This document shows, one piece after another, positions 56,880-64,000 of a stretch of 64,000 bases of DNA. Source of the stretch: Paulownia fortunei. Its lineage: Eukaryota; Streptophyta; Magnoliopsida; Lamiales; Paulowniaceae. Both the position numbers and the translations under genes were made by a program. Under the pieces are notes generated by a model. The model saw nothing but the letters and a program-made list of their open reading frames with translations, was not told the origin of the DNA and ran no database searches. How positions within the stretch are numbered: position 1 is the stretch's first letter; each line of letters begins with the position of its first letter. Location of the stretch: the NCBI GenBank assembly GCA_019321725.1, contig CM033115.1, positions 6,582,673 to 6,646,672 on the forward strand, given 5' to 3'.

Positions 56880-57960
56880 TGAGTTGGTAAGAGTGGTGAA
56901 GGGTTCGAGACAGTGGTACAAACAAGTTGACAAGATCATGATGGAGCTGAAGTATACCAGAAGTATGATCATTGTGTGTACTTGCACAAGCTATAAAATG
57001 GATCCTTCATTTACCTACTCTTATATGTTAATGATATGTTTATCACATCAAAGAGCCAAGCAGAGATTGACAAGTTAAAGGCCCAATTGAGTCGAGAGTT
57101 TGAAATGAAAGATCTAAGGGAAGCTAAGAAGATTCTTGGGATAGAGATTAACAGGCACAAAACGGGAGGTAAGCTTTGTTTAACTTAAAAGCAATATTTG
57201 AAGAAGTTATTACAACATTTCGGTATGATAGAGAACAGAAAATCTGTAAGTACACCACTTGCTCCTCATTCGAATTTTAGTGCCCAACTATCTTCTAAGA
57301 ATAACAAAGAACGAGATATATGGCAAAAGTTCCATATGTTAATACGGTGGGTAGCTTGATGTATGCAATGATCTGTACGAGGCTTGACATTTCACAAGTA
57401 ATTGAAATAGTGAGTAGATATATACATGATCCTGGTAAAGGTTACTAGCAAGCTGTGAATGGATTCTACGGTCAACACCCTAAATATTGGTTTAATGTTT
57501 AAGTGGGATGATAACATTGGCCAATGTCTAGTTGGATATTGTGATTCTAATTGCGAAGGTGAATTGGATAAGTTATTTGCTCACTCTAACTAAGGCCCCA
57601 ATCAATTGGAAGTATACCTTAGAGTCAACAAAATTACTTTGTCTATAACAAAAACAGAGTACATAGCTATCATAGTAGTTGTTAAGAAAGCTATTTGGCT
57701 TCGAAGTTTGCTTGAGGACTTACGAGTTGGTTAGAATCACATCTTAGTACGTTGTGGCAATTAAAATGCCATTCACTTAGCAAAGAACCAAATCTTTCAT
57801 TTAAGAACGAAACATATTGATGTCTGTTATAACTTTGTAAGGGAGATTCTTGAAGAAGGCAAAATACATCTTCCAAATATTCAAACTATAGATAACTCCT
57901 CAAATATGGTGACCAAAGTAGTGACAACAGTCAAATTTAAATTTTGTTTAGATTTGAGAT
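56880..57960 (+). pseudogene. Copia E pol, second part (RT end, RNase H)
   Basis: It resumes at SRQWYKQVDKIMMELKY (56905). The catalytic box reads YVND at 57024-57035 where Copia has YVDD: the first Asp is Asn. It continues SQAEIDKLKAQLSREFEMKD, LREAKKILGIEINRHKTGG, QYLKKLLQHFGMIENRKSVS and TPLAPHSNFSAQLSSKNN. The RNase H part has VGYCDSNCEGELDK near 57535, TKTEYIAIIVVVKKAIWLRS near 57650 and FHLRTKHIDVCYNFVREILE near 57795-57855. Frames change several times and stops are common. Confidence 0.9.
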
Positions 57961-58013
57961 GGTACCACAAGGCATATTAGAGTGGGACTAACAAAAGCGC
58001 CAAAGTGAAAATT

Positions 58014-58401
58014 TGTTGTTTTCTTTGACTTGTTTGTCCCACATGCAAAAACTAATGAAAGGCATATGTCCTTGACCTATATGAAAAGGGCCCATGCTCC
58101 TCCTAGTTGAAAAGGTGAGTTAAAAAGTTTCTATTCTTAAAGTTTTGAGGAAGTCCTTTAATTAAAAAATCCTAAATAGTGGGTAATCTTATAATTATCC
58201 AAAGTTATAATTTTGTACATTAGTAGAGTGGTATATTGTTGAGGTGAGTTTTATCCTTCTCTTTTGTCCACTTTTGTAAATTTGTATTCTGATTTTCTTT
58301 CCCTAGTTAATAACATTCAATATTTGTCCTTTCGTATTCACTGCATTTTGCCAATTTGTTGTGAATTTCTCTTTTCACTATTATCCCCACTTGGCCAAAA
58401 A
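58014..58401 (+). repeat. 3' LTR of Copia E
   Basis: It starts TGTTGTTTTCTTTGACTTG. It is 388 bp, slightly shorter than the 5' LTR, with the end ACTTGGCCAAAAA in place of ACTTGCGCAACA. Confidence 0.92.
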
Positions 58402-58406
58402 ATAGG
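58402..58406. repeat. Target site duplication of Copia E, right copy
   Basis: ATAGG, identical to 50417-50421. Confidence 0.9.
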
Positions 58407-58616
58407 CAATCACAATAATATAGAAATCATACATCTATATATTGCAAATCATTATAGTATTATGAATATCCAAATTTATGACAAAAATCATGAAGCATTC
58501 AACATACCATTTCTCACTTCGATTACAATTCATCCAAAAAAACAACTAAGATATCATTGCATGATTTGCAACATAATGGAGAATTTAAACAAAGGATGTG
58601 AAGCAGGAAAACTTGC

Positions 58617-61600
58617 CTAGTGATAGAACACCTTGTAACTGCGGAGTGGCACTTTTCTGCAGGCCGCCAAGAGAAGATCAAAGTACAATGGCAGCTGTGC
58701 AACAGCAAAAAACGTCACCGGTATACAAGCAATGGCATAAATTGGCACCGCAGCTAATCTCAGCTTCTCCCTCAGAATAAAAGTATGCCCTGCACAAAAT
58801 GACACCAGCATAGCAGCAATGGAACCAAATAGAGAAGTCAGCCCCATCAAGAGCTTTTTTGGCAGATTTGACTTAAAATCATGTTCTTCACACCGGGAAG
58901 TGATGATTGCAAGAAAGAAAACTAGGGCTGTCACGGATAGACAGAGGGCTACGAGTGAACTTATGGAAAAAACGTCAAATGCTGTGTGATCTTTCAAAAC
59001 TGGATGCCCCGTATCTTGGTTTAGGCCACCTGGGACGGTGGCGGATGTAGCAAATGCTACGGTGGCTATGAGTGCTGCGATGACTTAGCAGGACTCAGAG
59101 GTTTTGATGAGCCAGCCGGTTCCTTCTTTCACTAGTTTTTTGTGTGTTTTTGAGAAGATCTTCTGAGGGGTCTCACCATTTTTGTTGTTGTGAGCAAAGC
59201 ATAGTGGTGGAATCGAGTGCTTCACATGCTGCATTAGGATAAAAATCTTGGTTATTTGATTGCCTTCACTAGGTTTTTGTCCATGAAATTGATCTAATCT
59301 TACTGAAAAACCTGAAAATGTTCAATCTTTGTAATAAAACTCATGCTCAGTAATGTTAAGCATTGGCCAATTTTTATGGAAATGTTCAATCTTTGTAATA
59401 AAAGTCATGCTCAGTAATGTATCTCATTTTGGAGTAAAAGTTCTCAACTTTTCTTGTGTGTAGGTACATTTTTTTCTTTCTGCGATCATATTGTGGTTTA
59501 AATTAATTTCAGATTGCTATTATGCATTTCAGTTGATAAAGAATGAACCTTTGCCTTAACATTTCACTTCACAAAAAGCTAAGAAAATAGTTCAACAATA
59601 ACATGTTAGTTTGAAAGAATAGTACCTTGTACCATTTAATTTCCCATTGCAGCTGCAGAGCAGCACCAGGAATACGCCAAGGCTGGAGTTCTCCCAGCAT
59701 TGCAGCAAGATGCAGGATGCTGTTTCCTTGACCATCCACTTGATGAAACAAGTATTCTGGCAGCTTCATCTTCACTAAATAATCAAGCACACTGGTTTGC
59801 CTGTTTTCAGCTGCCAGCAGCAAAACATTCTTCCCATTGGAGTCCAGGTCCTGAATGGCTACAGGGCATGTGCTAAGGATTTTCTCCACCATTTCTGGAA
59901 TTCCCATCTTTGCTGCTATTAATAATGGAGTGTCCTTTTTAACTAAGAGGCAAGGCCATTTCAACTTTCAGTGATATATCCCACTTGTGATTGGATGTTT
60001 AACATTCGTCATCCATAATCAAAATGATTAGTACTATAAATAAAGTAATTTAGTGAATTTTCCTCCCAAATTTTCATATTTTAGCTACAATTATATTATG
60101 GAAATGGGGAAGTGTAATTTTCATCTCTATTTATCTGATCTCACAGCTATTTGGTTGATATATTTGGAAGATTGAAGTGGAGATTAATGTAGTTTGGGCA
60201 GCTTATTGGAACATTATTCATTTGTTCTTGATAAGACGAAGTTCCTAAATATGATTTAGGAGTTAAGAATTTCTGAATTAGGAGTTTCAAGTCTTCTACA
60301 AGATGAAGTTTCCTGAATCATATATTCCTTAAATAAATCTAGCTAGTAGTTTACCTGACTTACTTTGATCTTTTTCTTTCTCATCGTTGTTTTGAGCTTC
60401 ATCTGTTGAAGTTGTCCCACTGTTAGATTTTGTAATCAACTAGGTATCCAGATTATCGGCTTCAGGTGGGGTGGCTGGAAGAGTGATTCGCCCTGAATAT
60501 TGAGGTTCCAGTTTCTGCATAGGTTTCTGCCCATTACCGTCATCCTTGGAGCTTGATTCAGACTCAATCATTTGATTCATAATCTGAAAAGCATGCGAAT
60601 ATCTTTGTTTCTTTTCTTGAATCTTCTTTATCCTATTAAAGCCTGCATGAAACAACAAGATTAGTTTGCAATGTGACATAATTTCATTTGCGCAACTGTG
60701 CAGAATTACCAGAAAATGGTCTATGATCTAGTAACTCAGTCTCATTTTAGCCCTTAAATTTTTCAGTGATACATCTTCCAAGTCTTGAGTTGGCAAGGAA
60801 ATGGGATCTCCAATTGCTGGAGTTCAAAGAAGCACAACGAAAGCGTTCTCTTATTTGTTTACATGATTATCAAGCAGTAGTGGCAGTTGGGAAGGCAACT
60901 TAAAAAAAGCAGGTGATTTCAGAAAGGAAGAAAAACAGAATAATTATTTTAAAATATGGAAATATTAATCAACTAGTATAAAAATTATACTTACCAACTC
61001 CCAGAACAGTTAAGGTGACCTTCATTGCAAATTTAAAAAGCAAAATACACGTCGTATAATTGCCAGGAAAGTAACCAACATCTTTGCCCTCTTCCTCTGG
61101 ATGTTTGGCTGAAACAGGAAGTCCACAGACTTTATTACTACATTGTTTAAAAGCACAAATTTTCCATTTACAACATGTATACATTCACCGTATTAAGTTA
61201 GATAATCTTCTGTAAGAAGGGGAAGTCCATTATACTAGTAGCTCCCATATTAAGTTAGATAATTACTTAGAATCCATCATATGGCATGATCACTTTGGAA
61301 GATAACCAGGAATCATAAAAAAAATTCACGCAGAAAATGTATGATCAAGTGATTGGAAGTTGATAATAACGTAAAAGCAGTAACAAGTTCACATTCAAGA
61401 AGTGGCTTCATGCTTATAAAACTGGAGATTAAGGAACCAATATGAGGATTTTTCAGGCATCTTCTTAAGGTCAATTCTTCTCATTGTTGATTTGGCCATG
61501 CCATATCAGGCTACGTTATAATCTTATGAAGTCAAGAGAAATGTGCCTATCCAAATCTCAAATCAAGAAATAGAGAGCCTCAGCATAACAACTTTCAAGA

Positions 61601-62355
61601 AACTATTGAGAAATCATACCTTGAGATTCCTCTTCAATTTTCTGTTGATTTTCTTCATCAGTTGGACTGCTAATTTGTTTCTTGTGGCTGGTATAGTTTT
61701 CAAAACCAGCTGGAAAGAAAGAGTGACTGTGTTAGTCTGACAAAAGTTCATGTTATAGAATATAGGACGTACAGCTCATCGGACCTTCACCTGTGATACT
61801 CATGTAAATTGGAGTCCAAAGAAGTCTTAAGATGTTCAAACATGTACGGTAGTTCTGTGGGCAGTTGATGCCTGTTCTGGGAGAATAACTGTCTTGGTAG
61901 GCTCCAGGATTATATTTCAGCTTCTTCAGCTCATCAACAAATATACCTTATAAGCCAGAAATCAGAATTCTGTTTTAGAATGACCTACTCAATTGAAGTA
62001 AACATATATTGCAAACTTTGGATCCTGCATAACACTATGTTTGTTCAAACAACTGAAGAATCACTTATCTTCTACCACATTAACTTAAATGCAATTTTAT
62101 AGTGAAACTAGTCAAAAGTTAAGACACTTCTCAATGCAATTTTATTGCATTAAAATATATATATATAATGGAAACACTTTAGAAGAAATGAAAGTACTAT
62201 CCATGCTGCTGAAAGGATTCTTACAGTGGTAGATAATGGACTCATAGAGTCCAATCTGACTGCTGCTTTTGAATACATTAGGCTTCCTGGCAAGAACATG
62301 GAGAGGGGATTCTTCTCCATCATATTTTAGTGGGTTTCTTAAGTGATTCACATTA
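58617..62355 (-). pseudogene. Ankyrin-repeat/PGG-domain membrane protein (ACD6-like), broken
   Basis: Plant proteins of this type have N-terminal ankyrin repeats and a C-terminal four-helix PGG membrane domain; some act in defence and cell death. Exons from 5': 62355-62225 (SPLHVLARKPNVFKSSSQIG, ESIIYHC), 61946-61791 (IFVDELKKLKYNPGAYQD, NCPQNYRTCLNILRLLWTP), 61709-61620, 61108-60995 (YFPGNYTTCILLFKFAMKV), 60642 to about 60355 (GFNRIKKIQEKKQRYSHAFQ), 59942-59626 (DTPLLIAAKMGIPEMVEKIL, NGKNVLLLAAENRQTSVLDY, GNSILHLAAMLG) and 59228-58617. The last exon carries ETPQKIFSKTHKKLVKEGTG, then ALIATVAFATSATVPGG and the other membrane helices to TAG 58617-58619. GT/AG borders fit at the exon ends listed. 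In-frame stops lie at 60442-60440 and at 59087-59085 (just before the first helix). The 5' part is cut by an LTR. Confidence 0.88.
59316..59421. repeat. 64-bp-period duplication in an intron of the ankyrin pseudogene
   Basis: AATGTTCAATCTTTGTAATA and the following AAA(C/G)TCATGCTCAGTAATGT occur at about 59317 and again at about 59381, in the intron between 59229 and 59625. Confidence 0.85.
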
Positions 62356-63659
62356 ATTTTGGGTTTGGACTAAAAAATCCCCAAATTAATTCAATTGATT
62401 CAATCCCAATTTAATCAATTCAATTGATTAATTTAATTTACTCCATTTGGGCTTTCTAATCAAATTAGGTCCAATTAAATAATCCAATTACTTAATTGAA
62501 TAATTTAATTTAACTATTAAATTAAATAGAACCCTTAATTAATTAATTAATCAGTATTAATTAAATAATTTCCAATTATTGAATAAAATCTAAAATTAGA
62601 AATGTTATTTTCCATAAAAATGTGTGACCCTCTTAGGTTCACTACTAAACTAATAGTGGATTTGGAATATTTGTAACTTATGAATAACAATTGTTCCAAT
62701 TAATTAATTCGCTTGAAATCAACTCCTTAATTCCAAAAACCTCACTATCCATGAAAACACCTAACAATTAATCATGACAAACTAGTCTTAAGTGAAATAG
62801 CGAGTAAATCTATTTCAGCTGCTAGTACCATACACGTATGGTCCTTTTAATAGTTAATCTCTCGATTGAATCTAAGGCATGGATTATAAGTCGAAATACT
62901 AAATGATTCAATAATTGTGATCCCATTTCAAGTTCCAATGATTTTAGATGAATCACGATTTATCCTGCCTTGGCCAAGGTTTTTGAATCACGAACTATGA
63001 AAACACAGGAGATTCCCTTATTTAAAAAAACAAGTGTCGAATTCTATGTTGGCCACTGACAAACCTCCATGCACACCAGTGCAACACTCAATATACGCCA
63101 TTTGTGATTATCAAGCAATTAGACATATATCAAAGTGTTGCAAGATGCACACAAGGCTATCATCATGCCTCAAGTCTAAGAACTAGTCATGTATTATCGC
63201 AACACATAAATTCTTGTTTCGATAGGCAAAGCCTCCAACTAATAATTTCTTACAGGCCATGTTCGGTGTACTTGTTCCCTAACAAGTACCCACATACATG
63301 CACTTACGTCTCTATGTTAATGCCAATGGAATGTGACATCCTTGTCTCACGAGCATGCATCATATGTGCAATTCTTACTAAGCTATTTTATATTCCATCT
63401 CAAAAAGCTCTCGACTCGAAACTTATTTAAGATCAAAGCCTTATAGACATGTTCCATGATCACCATCATATGTGCGACCATGCCCCGTAACTAAATTTAG
63501 TTTAAGAACTTTATCTAATGTGTATAAATAAAAGATGCAAGACATAAGATAAAGAAAATACATTTTTATTAATATGATTCCCAAGAAAATTGTCTTTACA
63601 AAAACAAAAGAGTATAATACATCCAATCCAATTGAAGCATTAGGCATCCTACTCTAATA
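62356..63659 (-). mobile_element. LTR of family G, inserted in the ankyrin gene
   Basis: It is related along its length to 20090-21975 and in the same orientation, with shared words such as TGTGTGACC(C/T), CTCGATTGAATCTAAGGCAT (CTCGATTAAGTCTTGGCTAT in the other copy), TTTATCCTGC and TATGTGCGAC. The upper end is CTCTAATA at 63659 (CTCTAACA in the other copy). The lower end lies near 62356-62370, directly against the coding sequence VNHL of the ankyrin exon. No internal region was found, so it may be a solo LTR. It is shorter than the first copy. Confidence 0.7.
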
Positions 63660-63844
63660 ACTATCATTCCTTTTAGGCTACCCCATGGCCTTGACTTTGA
63701 TAAGTTGAGATAGAGCGGAAATGAATTCTCTCCTATTTTATTCAAATTTACGATAGAATTTCTCCCCCACAATGATATAAAGGCACAATGGTTTGGTTAT
63801 GGGGAATGTATTCAAGATATTAATGCAATAGTTATAATAGTCTT
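63660..63844. other. Short unassigned stretch
   Basis: No coding or repeat motif recognised. If the ankyrin gene continued upstream of the LTR, its next exon is not in this stretch. Confidence 0.4.
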
Positions 63845-64000
63845 AATTATGTTAGGAAAAATTCTTTTAATCAGAAATAAATTTGATGAAAACTTGGGGC
63901 GTGAATACATTTTTTATTTTCTTTAAAATAGTAATTGTCCCTACTATAAATTTGTTATTGAGTTGAATGACAATCCATTTCCACGTTATAATAATTTCCC
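63845..64000 (-). repeat. Partial LTR related to Copia F, cut by the window end
   Basis: ATGTTAGGAAAAATTCTTTT, GTGAATACA, ATAGTAATTGTCCCTACTAT and GAGTTGAATGACAATCCA match, in order, words at 55805-55945 in the LTR of Copia F. The rest lies outside the window. Confidence 0.6.

Larger units (their letters stand above)
50422..58401 (+). mobile_element. Tnt1-like Copia retrotransposon E, with nested Copia
   Basis: The LTRs at 50422-50823 and 58014-58401 are related along their whole length (CTTTG(G/A)CTTGTTTGTCCCAC, GAATTTCTC(TTTT), ATCCCCACTTG). There are the 5-bp duplication ATAGG and a tRNA-iMet-type primer site. Gag and the integrase half of pol lie at 50902-52945, and the RT end and RNase H at 56880-57960. 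The missing RT middle is replaced by a minus-strand Copia element and some unassigned sequence. The matching target duplication shows that the outer ends belong to one insertion. Confidence 0.93.

Noticed and set aside
58264..58620. 118-codon plus-strand frame between Copia E and the ankyrin gene
   Set aside because: It starts in the 3' LTR of Copia E and runs across the target duplication into intergenic sequence, so it cannot be an old gene.
1..64000. tRNA, rRNA or microRNA genes
   Set aside because: No cloverleaf, rRNA core word or convincing microRNA-type hairpin was seen; the only tRNA-related words are primer binding sites of retroelements. A covariance-model scan was not possible.

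Overview
The window reads as a repeat-saturated, AT-rich block of a flowering-plant nuclear genome, most likely a eudicot. The evidence is the mix of plant-type non-LTR, Helitron, Copia and Athila-like Gypsy remnants, plus one recognisable plant gene: an ankyrin-repeat/PGG-domain membrane protein of the ACD6-like type. No intact protein-coding gene was found. Every coding region I recognise carries stops, frameshifts or insertions. One 100-N assembly gap lies at 42465-42564. All boundaries and homologies were read by eye; no database search was run.

Layout. 1-540: RNase H tail of a LINE (+). 2585-2755: Copia scrap (-). 2840-12312: a LINE on the - strand (ORF2 endonuclease/RT at 2840-5560, ORF1 DUF4283 at 11420-12110) split by a 5.65 kb Helitron (5706 to about 11357, -) with a decayed Pif1-type helicase. 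12313-12683: a MITE with clear terminal inverted repeats. 15563-16004: a second fold-back element. 16038-18826: a decayed gag-like retroelement ORF, followed by a 44-bp minisatellite (19044-19263). About 20090-21975: an LTR (-) ending in its polypurine tract.

21988-44922 is the most interesting part. Two related Athila-like Gypsy elements lie in opposite orientation: copy A (+, pol 21990-25030) and copy B (-, LTR to LTR 34909-44922, tRNA-Asp-type primer site). In both, downstream of pol and in the same order, sit an unidentified reading frame of about 185-205 codons (ORF X) and an intron-free, full-length but broken copy of a plant LOG gene (cytokinin riboside 5'-monophosphate phosphoribohydrolase, the cytokinin-activating enzyme). 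In copy B the LOG copy lies between pol and the 3' LTR, so it is cargo of the element. I infer that a spliced LOG transcript was captured by an ancestor of both copies and then spread as part of the element. Between A and B lie two LTRs of one further family in inverted orientation (27951-29584 and 32412-34044), with 2.8 kb of unassigned sequence between them.

44925-50416 holds a chromovirus integrase scrap, a MITE-like element, a duplicated segment and unassigned AT-rich sequence. 50422-58401 is a Tnt1-like Copia element (+) with 402/388-bp LTRs and a perfect 5-bp target duplication (ATAGG). It is interrupted by a second Copia element (-, about 53790-56577). 58617-62355 is the ankyrin/PGG pseudogene (-), seven exons with good splice sites. 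It carries two in-frame stops and is cut at its 5' side by an LTR (about 62356-63659) of the same family as the one at 20090-21975. The window ends inside another LTR related to the nested Copia.
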